Shown: piece after piece, positions 1 through 10,275 of the stretch | Layout: every line of letters starts with the position of its first letter | Numbering within the stretch: position 1 is the first letter of the stretch | NCBI RefSeq assembly: GCF_900774055.1 | Contig: NZ_CAAGSW010000004.1 | Coordinates: 353,967 to 417,966, forward strand | DNA: 64,000 nucleotides | Direction: 5' to 3' | DNA from: Methanococcoides sp. AM1 | GTDB taxonomy: Archaea > Halobacteriota > Methanosarcinia > Methanosarcinales > Methanosarcinaceae | Notes under the pieces: generated by a model | What the model was told of the DNA's origin: nothing | Databases searched by the model: none | Seen by the model: only the letters and a program-made list of their open reading frames with translations | Made by a program: the position numbers and the translations under genes

Positions 1-181
1 AATATATACCCAGTTGGTGTCATTTTAAAAGGGAATAGGTAGAGTAAAGTGACTATTAAATAATGAAAAAACAGATCGATAGTCTATTAAAAATTGGAGA
101 CTAACTGCATGAATCAAGTTATTAACTTGATGAAAATTTAAAAGCTATTTTGAACGAACAGTATCTTATAGAGATCATCAA

Positions 182-768
182 CTAATCCACTCGAAGTAAT
201 CCCCACCATTCAATTTTATCAGTCACAGGGAATTCGAGCTTAATGCCCACATTTTCCAATGTTCCAACTACGTCTATGCCCATGCCTTCCATAGAAGGTC
301 TTGCATTGAAAAGGGGGGCTACATTCCTCGCCGGTTCCTACACATTTATCACAATAAGTACAGTCTCCTGCTGAAAAACCTGTAGCAAAACGATATCCAC
401 GACTTAATGATTCTCTTTCAAGGGTTAGCAGGATATCGGAGAGGCGTCTTGCTTTTACATTAAGCTCATGCTCTATAGATGACGATTCCTGAAGGGACTG
501 AGGCTTGGGTGGGTTCTTATGCTCAACTACAAGCACCATACCGACCTTATATCTGGAGATAATTTTCTGAACTTCGTCTACAGGTGGGAGATTTGGTGGA
601 CATACGAGATCACCATAGTGGTTGCATCTTGGAACCATGCACTTTAACCGGACACGTTCATCAACAACAATATCAGAGCCTTATAATGAGTAAAACTTTT
701 GATGCACCATGTTGGAGTGCAAGGTTTACAAGTTTCTCTAATTGACTTTTTTCGCTTAAATTTTCCAT
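182..768 (-). pseudogene. broken DUF2284 metal-binding protein gene (copy 1)
   Basis: This is a decayed copy of the intact DUF2284 gene at 5774-6358. It begins with the same start and Shine-Dalgarno context (ATG at 768) and ends in the same W-W-G-L motif with a TAG stop at 182-184. Two lesions break it. After about 23 codons the frame is lost and a TGA follows near 677. A second shift lies in the G-rich run near 315-320, just after the Cys cluster. The central piece (about 240-638) still reads as DUF2284, with a CPPN motif and a CTYCDKC cluster. No function is expected. The 183 bases to its left hold nothing I recognise. Confidence 0.85.
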
Positions 769-843
769 TTTGCCCTCTCCTATAACTTAACGGTGATTTT
801 AATTCAAGATCAAACATCTCAGGTTGTTATACGATTATAGAGA

Positions 844-1440
844 ATGGGAAGCCTTTCTGGAAGGCGTGCAGCATTTGGTATTATTGTCATTGTGATTGGC
901 GGAATCACCATATTCGTAGGTGGCGCTCTTGCAGATCTCGCTGCAGGCAATGTTAGCTGGATAGATTATATTGGTGGGATGATGTGCGCCTGCGGTTGGG
1001 GAATTGAAGGTGCAATTGCCGGAAAATGTCTTGATATTGCGGAGCCTGATGTGGGCATTACAATTCGTTTCATTGGTGAGAACATCATCTGGTGGATCAT
1101 CATCGTACCTATTATTGCACTGGCTGGCATCCCAATATTTGAATATGCAATTGCAGTACTCAACCCACTGTCTATACTCATTCTATCATTTGCAGGAATT
1201 ACATTTGGATATTGTTATGTTTCCTGGTACAAGTCCTTCCCATTAATTGGTGTGGGTCATGGACAGGGAATTGCTAACCTATACGGCCTCTGTGCACTTA
1301 TCTTCCTTTACTTTTTCCTTGCACAGGTCCCAGCATAGACCGTACTTGTCGGTGGTGCACTTTGTGTCCTGGATAGCTTTGTAACGATCTCTGAAGAAAC
1401 AGGTGATATAGAATCACTGAGAGGTGAGGGATATAGCTAG
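844..1440 (+). pseudogene. 3' half of an MttP-like permease gene, fused and interrupted by TAG
   Basis: The reading frame matches the second half of the intact permease at 17312-18364, from its LSKRA region to the LRGE C-terminus, with strong conservation (for example FEYAI and LNPLSILILSFAGITFGY). The first codons, up to about 870, are not permease. They are antisense to the end of the NorD-like gene and identical to 6430-6460, so the start is a recombination junction. A TGG tryptophan codon of the intact gene is TAG here (1336-1338), after which the frame continues to a TAG at 1438-1440. It lacks the N-terminal membrane half and is almost certainly dead. Confidence 0.8.
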
Positions 1441-1720
1441 AGAACGTCCAATAAAATTCAGGTTGCTTGAAGTATTCTCTGATGAGAAGGAGCACTGGAA
1501 CAACGAGATCGTCACACAGATGCAGAAAGAATATGATATGAACAGCAATTTCGGGAGGGATTCGATAAATTTCGATATCCTTGAGTTAGCTTCAGGCGGT
1601 ATGCTCAGATCCGTAGAATCAAATATCGATGAAGAATAGTGTACAAGAAAGATTTCCTTTTGCACAAGTATATCATCACTGATTTCGGAAAGGTCCGTGC
1701 ATCCGATGCTTCTGGGTACG
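1424..1720 (+). pseudogene. broken copy of the small winged-helix protein that follows mttP
   Basis: This matches the 98-residue protein at 18366-18662: IKFR, KEHWNNEIV, INFDI and SGGML, then LLHKYIITDFGK in another frame. The ATG is lost and only a GTG at 1424 remains. A frameshift near 1637 creates a TAG stop. The homologous frame resumes from about 1639. It lies directly after the permease fragment, in the same order as in the intact locus, so it belongs to one duplicated block. Confidence 0.8.
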
Positions 1721-1903
1721 TTAACTTTGATCAGTTTCTCTCTTACCTGTTCGTATTCATTGTTTATTCCATTGTTCATTGTAGTAACCTTCGAAATTTG
1801 GGTACCATAATATACGGAAATTTCATAGTGTTTGATTGCAGATTAAAGGATCATTTTGGTTAGGCAAATTTACAGATACTTTTAAAGAATTTTCTGACTT
1901 GTA

Positions 1904-2239
1904 CTAGCGATTGATAGCATCTTCTATAAAGTATGTCTCATGATCACGACCTCGAACACAAAAAGTAACATTTTCATTAATTACATAGAATTTTTTCGAC
2001 ACAATGCCCAAATTTTCAACGAGAGAGCCACAACATGGACAACAAAAAGTGCCTCGATAAGACCTTATATGCAAAGTAATAAATGGAAGGGAACCAAACA
2101 AATTCGAAGCAAACGTACAATCAAAATTAGAATATTCCTCACGTGCATTATTTAAAATGTTATTTATTTCGTCTTGCAGTCTTTCTCCAATATTCTTAAT
2201 AGTTTCGTCTGTAAAAAACCATAAATCATATTTCCCCAT
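1904..2239 (-). CDS. hypothetical protein with a Cys-x-x-Cys cluster
   Basis: This 111-residue reading frame is not recognised. It is rich in polar and aromatic residues. It carries a CCPCCG cluster near residues 70-75 that could bind a metal, and its N-terminal half looks helical (DETIKNIGERLQDEINNIL). No membrane segment is visible. I see no good ribosome binding site before the ATG at 2239. It stands alone between the decayed duplication and the broken kinase gene, so it could be a relic or a real small gene. Confidence 0.4.
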   Translation of the reverse strand: MGKYDLWFFTDETIKNIGERLQDEINNILNNAREEYSNFDCTFASNLFGSLPFITLHIRSYRGTFCCPCCGSLVENLGIVSKKFYVINENVTFCVRGRDHETYFIEDAINR

Positions 2240-2541
2240 TATTTTTAAAGCAGCAATGTTTTAAAAATAATGTTTCTCTTTAACATTGTGTGGGTTATTT
2301 CACCTTCCTAAAGACAATTATTCGGAATTCTATATAATCTCTCTGCACAATCCTCCAATTGTGATGGAGTATTTTCACCCGTAGGATTGTGATTTGCATT
2401 AGTTCTTTGATTCCATAACCTTTGAAAAGTAGATGTGAATAAATTAAGTTAACTGCTCAATATTGAGGAGAAACTGTTTTTATTTTGAGTTCTTTAGTTA
2501 GCAAATTGATAAAACCTGTTCTGTAGAATTTTTCTAAACCA
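2240..2541. other. intergenic stretch, nothing recognised
   Basis: About 300 AT-rich bases separate the small hypothetical gene from the end of the decayed kinase gene. I see no convincing ORF, RNA gene or long dyad here. Confidence 0.5.
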
Positions 2542-2634
2542 TCAGAAGTACGTTTTAATATCTGATTCAATTGCTACACGTTCAGATGTAATCTTCTGCT
2601 CAGCAGGAAGCCTTATGTGAACCTTAGTTCCCAA

Positions 2635-4080
2635 TTATTCCTGACTTTCAATCCAAACATCGCCATTATGCATACCAACAAAATGCTTCACAAGAGCGAG
2701 ACCGACCCCATTTCCACCATAGTTGCGTGATGATGAACCATCGATCTGATAGAATGGATCGAATAGTTTTTCTACCTCTTCTTCAGGGACACCTATTCCT
2801 GTATCTTTAACCGAGATATTTATCTCATTATCAATGTTCCGTGCTTTGATAAGAATAGAACCGCCATTACTGTTAAACTTGATCGCATTGCTGACCAGAT
2901 TGTTTATTATCTGATTAATTTTGTTTTTGTCAGCATCCATCAAGATCGTTTCGTCAGTATCGATATCTATGGATATGTTCTTCTGCGTTGCAAGTGGAAT
3001 AGCATTTCTCCTGATCTCTTTGAGAATGTCGGATAGCAGGAAATTCTCACAATTTAGCTCAGTTGCCCTTGCTTCTATAGCTGAGAGATCAAGTATATTA
3101 TTTATAATTTTCAAAAGATTCTGTCCACTTTTATGGATATTTTCTGTATATATCCTTTGCTTTTCATTAAGCTCTCCGTAAGCCTCATTGTATAACACAT
3201 CCGAAAAACAAATTATAGAATTAAGTGGAGTTCTTAGTTCATGAGTCATATTTGTCAGGAACTCACTCTTGAAGCGATTTGCAAGTTCAGAGGTTATTTT
3301 TGCATTCAGCAAATTATTTTCTAAACTTTTACGTTCTGTGATATCCTGTCCTGAACAGAGGAAAACCTCGATGTCCCCGTTTTTACTATATAGTACCGAA
3401 ACATTCCATGCTATCCATCTTTCTTCACCAGCAGAATTCAAAATCGGATATTCATGGTATTCTATTTTCTTGTTACTATTTGAAATTAAATATTCAATTT
3501 GTTTTTCAACCTTTTCGCAGAACTCTTCAGGAAGGAAATTCTCGCACCAGTTCTTACCAACAATATCTTCTTCTTCATAACCAAGGACTTCGCAACCTTT
3601 TTTATTAATATGAACAACATCACGATTCGTGTTAAGAACTAACATAATAACTTTAGCAACATCAAAATACTTTTGTGCCCGATCCTTTTCAACTATCAGG
3701 GCATCATTTATATTTTTAAGTTCTGTTATGTCGACTGTAGTTCCGAAGATCTGCACTGTTCCTTCTGAATTAACATTTGAAATGGCTTTTTCATATACCC
3801 ACAATTGGTTTCCATCGGGTCTTATGACTCTATATTCATAAGAAATTAAAGCAAATCTTTTCTTGATGGTCTCGTCTATTTTTTGGAATACGTAAGAAAG
3901 GTCATCGGGGTGTACATAACTAAAAAATATATCCCAATCACATCCTATTGTTCCTTCATCTACCCCATAAAACTGATCTGCAAAAGGAGATAGATATGTA
4001 TTAGTGAAACTTCCATCTTCTGCTACATCAGCTTTCCAGAAGAGCGCATCGATTGCTGAAACGATTTCTTTGTATTTCAT
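2635..4080 (-). CDS. PAS-PAS-HisKA-HATPase fragment of the sensor kinase
   Basis: This is the largest open piece of the decayed kinase gene, 481 codons. Two PAS domains lie at about 10-120 and 130-250. The H-box has its phospho-acceptor His near residue 280 (MTHELRTPLN). The N-box is near 389-403, G1 (DTGIG) near 426-430 and G2 (GGNGVGLAL) near 455-463. It has no membrane segment. The frame stops at GDVWIESQE, about 30 codons before the usual end of the ATPase domain. The missing tail lies in the same frame after a TAA. The piece could be a short functional kinase, but the wrecked upstream PAS region argues for gene death. Confidence 0.6.
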   Translation of the reverse strand: MKYKEIVSAIDALFWKADVAEDGSFTNTYLSPFADQFYGVDEGTIGCDWDIFFSYVHPDDLSYVFQKIDETIKKRFALISYEYRVIRPDGNQLWVYEKAISNVNSEGTVQIFGTTVDITELKNINDALIVEKDRAQKYFDVAKVIMLVLNTNRDVVHINKKGCEVLGYEEEDIVGKNWCENFLPEEFCEKVEKQIEYLISNSNKKIEYHEYPILNSAGEERWIAWNVSVLYSKNGDIEVFLCSGQDITERKSLENNLLNAKITSELANRFKSEFLTNMTHELRTPLNSIICFSDVLYNEAYGELNEKQRIYTENIHKSGQNLLKIINNILDLSAIEARATELNCENFLLSDILKEIRRNAIPLATQKNISIDIDTDETILMDADKNKINQIINNLVSNAIKFNSNGGSILIKARNIDNEINISVKDTGIGVPEEEVEKLFDPFYQIDGSSSRNYGGNGVGLALVKHFVGMHNGDVWIESQE

Positions 4081-4091
4081 TTCACTCTCTT

Positions 4092-4631
4092 TTATTTGTT
4101 TTCTGTATTTTTACGTTCTGTAATATCTCTGGCAATGCTGAGTACAGCTGTTTTGCCTTCATCCTCAATGATACGGTTACTTAGTTCTATAGGAACAAGG
4201 GAACCGTCCTTGCAAAAAGATACGCTTTCAAATATGGTATGCTTAAATTCCTGCAATTGCTTGATATTATCAGGTATCTTTGAGGCATATTCGGGTGAAT
4301 CCAGATCCATGATTAACATTTGTATAATTTCCTTTCGGGCGTAACCTGTAAATTCACAAGCAACTTTATTCACTTCCAGAATGTGACCATCCATATCATA
4401 AATGATAATTGCATCATTAGAATTATTAAAAGTAGTCCTGAACTTCTTTTCTGATGTTTTCAGCTTATTTTGCATCTCTTTATTCTTGGTTATATCACGC
4501 AAGATTGCCATAATGGCGGGCCTGTTTTCATACTCAATGATGGAAGGATTGATTTTAACCCTAATCTGATTGCCATTTTTAGAGATGATATCAAATTCAT
4601 ATCTGGGTGGAATGTTTTTACCAATTTCCAA
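4092..4631 (-). pseudogene. PAS domain fragment of the sensor kinase
   Basis: This 179-codon open piece holds the end of one PAS domain (ending near ILRDITKNKEM) and one full PAS domain (about residues 60-175, ending ARDITERKNTE). It stops at a TAA at 4092-4094, and the next PAS domain starts in another frame at 4080. Its 5' end overlaps the preceding PAS fragment, where the frame shifts. It is a piece of the pseudogene at 2542-5219, not a separate gene. Confidence 0.6.
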
Positions 4632-5047
4632 TCGACATTTATGTCTTTCAAGAACAAATTCACGGTGATATTTGCATATAAATCTGAAAATGGTTTCCCA
4701 ATTCCATCTTCTAGGCTATACCCCGCCATCTCCACCATTTTTGAATTAGCATATTTAACTAAACCATCCTGAACAATAGGAATTCCATCATTAACAGAAT
4801 TAAATATCGTTTCAAAATCCTTTTCTAATTCTTCCTGCTTGGAAATGTCTATGAAAGATGCCATCATAGCAACTGGCTTCTCAGATTTGTCCCTAATGAA
4901 ATTAGCAGAAAATTGTGTTATGAGTTTTGAACCATCCCTTTTTTTAATTGTTAGTTCACCAGACCAATATCCTATTTCATGAACCTTTTTCATTATTTCT
5001 GTTGCTTCGATTTGATCATTCCAAAAACTGGTTGTATGTCCACGCAA
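4490..5047 (-). pseudogene. PAS domain fragment of the sensor kinase
   Basis: Residues 1-120 read as PAS/PAC sequence (GYWSGELTIKKRDGS, then IFNSVNDGIPIVQDGLVKYAN). After about residue 130 the frame shifts and the translation becomes nonsense, while the real continuation (LERHKCRLEIG) sits in the frame of the next fragment. The PAS domain also begins upstream, in two other frames, between 5048 and 5219. Confidence 0.6.
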
Positions 5048-5286
5048 AAATTTTTTTTGTTACCAAACCCAAACATCTTTAAAAAGAAGCATTTATGTAG
5101 ATGACCTTACCTTCCAGATTTATCAAAGCAATAGCACTAATACTTGATTCAATCACCTGGTTTTTTAGTAATAGTTCCTTTTCAAAAATCGATATACGTT
5201 CTTTTAAGTTTCTGATCATGTATTGCACCCATAAACCAAGAATTAAGTCCAACGCTCTTCATTTCATAACTCTACATTTATATCAT

Positions 5287-5709
5287 TCAATCCTGAACCA
5301 TCATATTTCGCAGAGCATTGGCATCTTTTGCATAATCTACCGACTTGTAAAATATAGAATGAACAACATACTCCAAATATTCATACCTAATAGGCTTCTT
5401 CAGATAAGCCTGATGACCTACTGAATCTGCTCTTTTGCGAGTCTCCTTAGAAAAATCTGCAGTAATAAAAACTATAGGAGTGTTATACAACTTACGAATC
5501 TTCATAGCAGTCTCAATGCCATCCATCTCACCTTTTAACCAAATATCCATAAGTACAAGATCAGGACGAGTGGTTTCTACCAGAGAAATAGCATCCCCTC
5601 CTTTTGAAGCCATACCAGTTACAGAATAACCTTTTGCCTCAAGCATTAATTTGAACATAATGCCGATAATCGATTCATCTTCGACAACAACTATTTTCTT
5701 TCTTTTCAT
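5287..5709 (-). CDS. CheY-like response regulator (receiver domain only)
   Basis: This single receiver domain of 140 residues has acidic residues at 10-12 (VVVEDE), the phospho-acceptor Asp near 55 (LVLMDIWLKG), Thr near 83 (VFITAD) and Lys near 105 (LKKP). There is no output domain, so it probably acts through a protein partner or a kinase relay. I chose the ATG at 5709 (MKRKK) over the upstream in-frame codon because the receiver core starts at once. It lies just upstream of the broken PAS kinase and downstream of the DUF2284 gene. The intact regulator now lacks an obvious partner here. Confidence 0.85.
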   Translation of the reverse strand: MKRKKIVVVEDESIIGIMFKLMLEAKGYSVTGMASKGGDAISLVETTRPDLVLMDIWLKGEMDGIETAMKIRKLYNTPIVFITADFSKETRKRADSVGHQAYLKKPIRYEYLEYVVHSIFYKSVDYAKDANALRNMMVQD

Positions 5710-5773
5710 TGTAACTACCCCCATATTTTCAAAAAAATAGTATTTGTATGCCTATTCGTAGATATCCTACCAG

Positions 5774-6358
5774 TTAATCAACCAGAAATAATCCCCACCA
5801 TTCAATTTTATCAGTTACAGGAAATTCGAGTTTTATCCCCGCATTTTCCAGGGTCCCCACCACGTCTATACCCATACCTTCCATGGATGGCCTTGCACTA
5901 AACGGATGCCTGCAGTCCTCTCCTGCCCCTACACATTTGTCGCAATAAGTGCAGTCCCCTGCTGAGAATCCTGTAGCAAAACGATATCCGCTATTTAGTG
6001 CTTCCCCTTCAAGGGTTAGCAAGATATCGGAGAGTTGCCTTGCTTTCTTATTAAGCTCATGCTCTACAGAAGATGATTCCTGAAGGGACTGAGGTTTGGG
6101 CGGGTTCTTGTGTTCGACTGCAAGAACCATACCTACCTCATATCTGGAAATGATCATCCTGACTTCTTCTACCGGGGGAAGGTTTGGCGGACATACCAGA
6201 TCACCATAATGGTTGCATCTTGGCACCATGCACTTTAATCGGACACGTTCGTCAACAACAATGTCGGTTGCTTTTATAAGTGAAGCTCTTGTTGCACCAT
6301 GTTGGAGTGCAAGGTTTACAAGTTTCTCTAATTGACTTTTATCGCTTAAATTTTCCAT
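5774..6358 (-). CDS. DUF2284 predicted metal-binding protein
   Basis: This 194-residue cytoplasmic protein belongs to the Cys-rich DUF2284 family, predicted to bind metal or an iron-sulfur cluster. Its biochemical role is not established. Visible motifs are MVPRCNHYGDLVCPPNLPP (Cys pair and CPPN) near residues 45-63 and the cluster CTYCDKCVGAGEDC near 135-150. The start at 6358 is preceded by AGGAGAG at good spacing. It follows the NorD-like gene on the same strand with a 50-base gap, so it is probably co-transcribed with the NorQ/NorD genes. A second, broken copy lies at 182-768, and the duplicated block includes the last bases of the NorD-like gene. Confidence 0.8.
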   Translation of the reverse strand: MENLSDKSQLEKLVNLALQHGATRASLIKATDIVVDERVRLKCMVPRCNHYGDLVCPPNLPPVEEVRMIISRYEVGMVLAVEHKNPPKPQSLQESSSVEHELNKKARQLSDILLTLEGEALNSGYRFATGFSAGDCTYCDKCVGAGEDCRHPFSARPSMEGMGIDVVGTLENAGIKLEFPVTDKIEWWGLFLVD

Positions 6359-6408
6359 TTTGCTCTCTCCTATCACTTAACGGTGATTTTAATTCAAGAT
6401 CAACCATC

Positions 6409-9400
6409 TCAGGTTGTTATACGATTATAGAGAATGGGAAGCCTTTCTGGAAGACTTGCAGCATTATCAATGATAGTGTATCCCACATCAGAAAATATTG
6501 AATCCATATAGTCACTTGCTTCAGTATCAACAGTGATACAGAAGAAATGCATCCCAAGAGTATTGCCTTCCTGAATGGCCATCCTTGTATCTTCAATAGC
6601 AATTTTCCCTGCATATTTACCTTCACCAAAACTAAGATCATAAGGTTCGCCATCAGATAGCAATACTAGAAGCTTTATTTTTGCATCAACCTGCTTTAGT
6701 TTTGTTATGGAATGCCTTATCGCAGTTCCCAGTCTTGTGTTGTATGCAGGTTCCAAAGCACCGATCTTACATTCCACATCCTCGGAGAATTTTTCATCAA
6801 AATCCTTTATGTTGTAGTATTCAACATCAGCTCTCGTATCACCAGAAAAAGCATAGATAGCATATTTGTCGCCTATGCTTTCCAGTGCCTCGATCATTAT
6901 GACAAGAGCTTCTTTTTCTATATCCAGTATGCTTTTGCCATTATCCAGCTCTTTTTCTGTAGATGCACTTATATCTACAAGGAAAAGAGTAGCAACATCC
7001 CTTTCACGTTTGTCCCTTCGTATGTAAAGACGATCAGTTGGATTTATTCCACATTTACGATCCGTGAAAGCTTCCGTGATTGCATCGAAATCGATCTCAT
7101 CTCCATCCGTTTGTCTTCTTAACTTAGTAAATGATTCAGGTTTCATCATTTTAAAAATGCGGTTTATGAGCGATATTTCAGGATTGTACTGCTCTATAGC
7201 ATTCTGATAAAAATCATTGGATTCACCTATGGGCAAGACCTCATAAACTTTACACCACTCAGATTTGTAATCTTTAATTCGGGCATCCCATTCATCATAA
7301 ATGTAATTCCCCAGTACGTCCCAGTTCATCGAAGTTGCGCATCTTGGACCAGATTGCAACTCATCCTGAATCATGGTGTCTTCATCCTGATCCAATAGCT
7401 TTTGCGGAATAAAGCGTTCTAGGATCTGTTCTGCAAACTCTTTTTCATTTTTCGGCATAGAAAAAAGTCCAGCTCCCTGCCCTCGGTACTCAAGGTTCCG
7501 AATAAAGTCATATTCCCTGGATTTCAGGGAACCCAAATTTTCTTCAAGCATGCTGTAGATCTCAAAAGTAACTTCAAGGGAGTCAAAAGTAGATGATGAA
7601 GACTGTAGGATTTTCTTTTCCAGCAAGTTACGGGTTTTTTCAAATGGTACTTTGAGTTCATCATCAATCTCAAATAATGGTTCATGCTCAATTGAGACCA
7701 GAAGCAAGGCCTCCATAAATTTTTCAAGTCTGCCTTCAGGATTTTGCCTGTCCAATAGCATTTGTTCCTTTACTTTTTTAAATTCCCTACGCAATCCCTT
7801 GTAAAGGTTCACAGTCTTATATTCAATCCGCGCATCCTCCACTATTCCCATTATATCTGTTGTAACGAATGGATTTGGGAACATTCCTATTGCAGCTGAA
7901 AAATTAACCATTATCTCATTCTCTTCTACTTGTTTTCCCACATTCTCTGATTTGGATACATCTTTCTCCTTTTCGGCAAGATCTTTCAGGAATGTTGTGT
8001 CTGAATCTACTCCTATTTTTTCTAACAACGATAATAAAGATCCAACAGTACATTTTGAAGTCCCGAATTGTGCATGCCCAACTTCATGCATTACACTCAG
8101 CTTATAAATATTGAAGTTCTCTTCAAAATCTCCGTACCCTTTCATTGTTGGTTCCAGATATATTACCCTGCCTGAAACTACCGGATGTGCGGACATAACA
8201 TGTTCTTTCGGCAAAAGGTTATGTGATCGGATCACAAAGTTAATTCCTGAGATCCCAAAAGCGTAATACTTCAGGACTTTAGATACCCTTTTGAGAGCGA
8301 CACCACTCATCAAATGTTCAACGAACTCTCTTGAACTTCTGGATCTTAATGAGAAATATAATCTGGCATTTGATGGATCTTTTTCAAATACTCGGAGTCC
8401 ATTCATAGCCCACTCTTCAAGTTCTGTCACATCAAGATCTTCCAGCAACATCCGGGAATTTCGGAAATAACTGATCGCGATTTCCCGGTTTGTTTCAAAT
8501 ACGCGGATTCCTGTGTCCACCCATTTACCAATTTCCCTAGGATGCATATTCAATAAAATTTTCGGAATTTCGCTAAAGTAAATTCCTGCAAGTAAACTCT
8601 CTTTTTTAAGCAGCAAACAGGCATTCCTCAAAATTGTCCCGCAATATTTCAAATTTGCATTTTTCAGTGTAACAAAAGAATTACTATAATAATCCGAACC
8701 ATAAAAAGTACTTTCTTCTGCAATATTTTCACCAATAACCACCCATTTCGCAAAATCTTTTGCTGAGAGTTCTGCGAGAACTTCAGGGGCATTTTCAAAG
8801 AAACTTTGGACACATTTCCAGTTTACAATTGCAAGAGAGGCACCAATATCGAGCAAATATGATCTTTCGTATTTGTTTGTTTTCTCAAATGAATTTTCCA
8901 ATCCACTGAAACTTCCCTTTAAAAATGCATTTGCAATCTGTGGATCGCTTTTCAGCAATTTCTTCCCTTTTTTCACCCATTTCAACAATTCTACCATTTC
9001 CAGATTCTTAAGCATCTTGGGAGTCATTTTCAGGAAAAGTATCGCAATCTCTGTATTTTCCCCAGTTAGATCTAATGTTATTGCTTCCCATATCTTGAAA
9101 TCGGAATCATCGAGAATAGCCATTGCTAAAGGTGCATTATCAAAAAAAGAAAGTGAAGTTTGTAAATCAAGCTCATTGAGTTTTTCCAACGATAATAGAA
9201 GTTTTCCACGCTGTTGGAGGGGGATAACTGAAAATATGTTCTTTGTTCGTTTGATCAATTCAATTGCCACTTTTTTATCTTTGCTGGCAATATCCTTGAT
9301 CACAGATTGCCATAACCGAGAAAGTTTCGGATCCATTAGGGGCATGACTTCCGAGAGGTATCGTTGATAATTTCTTTCAACCATTGGATCCATAGCTTTC

Positions 9401-9432
9401 AATTTTCCGTTATTTTTGGACAAAGACCTCAC
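6409..9432 (-). CDS. NorD/CbbO-type von Willebrand factor A domain protein
   Basis: This is a large cytoplasmic protein of 1007 residues. Residues 30-390 form degenerate helical repeats. A HEVGH motif lies at 449-453, followed by FGT, as in the NorD/CbbO family. The C-terminal 190 residues are a VWA domain with a MIDAS motif (DISAST) and LSDGEPYD. In known systems such proteins work with an MoxR/NorQ AAA ATPase to activate or insert metal into a target enzyme (nitric oxide reductase, RuBisCO). The GTG start at 9432 overlaps the ATPase gene's stop by four bases, which implies translational coupling. An ATG at 9393 is an alternative. Its target is not shown by sequence. The upstream MtmB-like methyltransferase or corrinoid protein is my inference. 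Confidence 0.8.
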   Translation of the reverse strand: MRSLSKNNGKLKAMDPMVERNYQRYLSEVMPLMDPKLSRLWQSVIKDIASKDKKVAIELIKRTKNIFSVIPLQQRGKLLLSLEKLNELDLQTSLSFFDNAPLAMAILDDSDFKIWEAITLDLTGENTEIAILFLKMTPKMLKNLEMVELLKWVKKGKKLLKSDPQIANAFLKGSFSGLENSFEKTNKYERSYLLDIGASLAIVNWKCVQSFFENAPEVLAELSAKDFAKWVVIGENIAEESTFYGSDYYSNSFVTLKNANLKYCGTILRNACLLLKKESLLAGIYFSEIPKILLNMHPREIGKWVDTGIRVFETNREIAISYFRNSRMLLEDLDVTELEEWAMNGLRVFEKDPSNARLYFSLRSRSSREFVEHLMSGVALKRVSKVLKYYAFGISGINFVIRSHNLLPKEHVMSAHPVVSGRVIYLEPTMKGYGDFEENFNIYKLSVMHEVGHAQFGTSKCTVGSLLSLLEKIGVDSDTTFLKDLAEKEKDVSKSENVGKQVEENEIMVNFSAAIGMFPNPFVTTDIMGIVEDARIEYKTVNLYKGLRREFKKVKEQMLLDRQNPEGRLEKFMEALLLVSIEHEPLFEIDDELKVPFEKTRNLLEKKILQSSSSTFDSLEVTFEIYSMLEENLGSLKSREYDFIRNLEYRGQGAGLFSMPKNEKEFAEQILERFIPQKLLDQDEDTMIQDELQSGPRCATSMNWDVLGNYIYDEWDARIKDYKSEWCKVYEVLPIGESNDFYQNAIEQYNPEISLINRIFKMMKPESFTKLRRQTDGDEIDFDAITEAFTDRKCGINPTDRLYIRRDKRERDVATLFLVDISASTEKELDNGKSILDIEKEALVIMIEALESIGDKYAIYAFSGDTRADVEYYNIKDFDEKFSEDVECKIGALEPAYNTRLGTAIRHSITKLKQVDAKIKLLVLLSDGEPYDLSFGEGKYAGKIAIEDTRMAIQEGNTLGMHFFCITVDTEASDYMDSIFSDVGYTIIDNAASLPERLPILYNRITT

Positions 9433-10253
9433 TCCACAATAGCAGAAACTATCTCTTCTATGCTTTTCTGGAGATCATGATCATCGGTGATCGGTTTGAT
9501 CATTGCTACTTTACATGCTTCCTTTGAATTGATGCCGGATTTGATCAGCATTCCAGTATAGATCAAAAGACGTGTGCTGACCCCTTCTTCAAGACCGTGT
9601 TGCTTGAAATTCCGTATTCTCTGCCCGATCTCTACTAGGGTCCGGGCATTCTCTTTATCAATTCCACTTTCATGTGCCACGATTTCAGTCTCAAGTTCCG
9701 CAGGTGGATACTCAAAGTCCATAGCTACGAATCTTTGGCGCGTACTTTGCTTGAGATCCTTTAAAACACTCTGATATCCGGGATTATAGGAAATAGACAT
9801 CATGAATTCGTTGGGAGCAGGAAGTATTATCCCCAGCTTATCAATAGGCATGATGCGCCTGTCATCTGTGAGAGGGTGTATGACAACTCTAGTATCCATT
9901 CTTGCTTCCACGAACTCATCAAGATAACAGATCGAACCGGACCTTACACCTTTTGTGAGAGGACCATCGTTCCATTCGGTAGATTCTCCCTTTATAAGGA
10001 ACCTTCCGATAAGGTCGCTCGCTGTAAGATCCTCATGGCAGGATATTGTTATAAGCGGACGTTTTAACTTATAGGCCATGTATTCCATAAAACGTGTTTT
10101 ACCACAACCTGTGGGACCTTTCAGGTTAACGGGAAGGTTGTTTTCATAGGCTGCAGTGAATATTTCAACTTCATCACCGATCGGAAGATAGTAGGGCTCT
10201 TCCGTGATGATGTATTCTTCAACAGGTTGTTCCACACAAATTATTTTTTTCAT
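9429..10253 (-). CDS. MoxR/NorQ/CbbQ-family AAA+ ATPase
   Basis: The protein has about 274 residues with one AAA+ module. Walker A is GPTGCGKT, followed by [17 protein letters not shown] typical of the NorQ/CbbQ group. Walker B is [11 protein letters not shown], and there is a sensor region around SYNPGYQ. The C-terminal lid domain covers about 200-274. Family members are hexameric ATPases that, with a VWA partner, remodel a client enzyme. The start was moved to the ATG at 10253 because AAGGGTGAT precedes it; the upstream in-frame codon is a GTG inside that site. It overlaps the NorD-like gene by four bases and lies 22 bases after a small winged-helix gene. Confidence 0.85.
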   Translation of the reverse strand: MKKIICVEQPVEEYIITEEPYYLPIGDEVEIFTAAYENNLPVNLKGPTGCGKTRFMEYMAYKLKRPLITISCHEDLTASDLIGRFLIKGESTEWNDGPLTKGVRSGSICYLDEFVEARMDTRVVIHPLTDDRRIMPIDKLGIILPAPNEFMMSISYNPGYQSVLKDLKQSTRQRFVAMDFEYPPAELETEIVAHESGIDKENARTLVEIGQRIRNFKQHGLEEGVSTRLLIYTGMLIKSGINSKEACKVAMIKPITDDHDLQKSIEEIVSAIVE

Positions 10254-10275
10254 CGTTATCACCCTTATTCAATTC

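Larger units (their letters stand above)
2542..5219 (-). pseudogene. multi-PAS sensor histidine kinase gene, broken by several lesions
   Basis: Read across its breaks, this region encodes an N-terminal coiled-coil start (ATG at 5219), about four PAS domains, a HisKA domain and an HATPase domain. The breaks are: a shift near 5067 after INASF; a second shift in the A8/T5 run near 5045-5055; a shift near 4660-4670 inside a PAS domain; a TAA at 4092-4094 with a frame change into the next PAS; and a TAA at 2635-2637. After that last stop the normal kinase tail LGTKVHIRLPAEQ continues in frame to a TGA at 2542-2544. It follows the intact response regulator, so it was probably its cognate kinase. 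The longest readable pieces are listed separately. Confidence 0.75.

Noticed and set aside
182..184. TAG end of the DUF2284 relic read as pyrrolysine
   Set aside because: The intact copy ends at the same codon with TAA, so this is simply a stop in a pseudogene.
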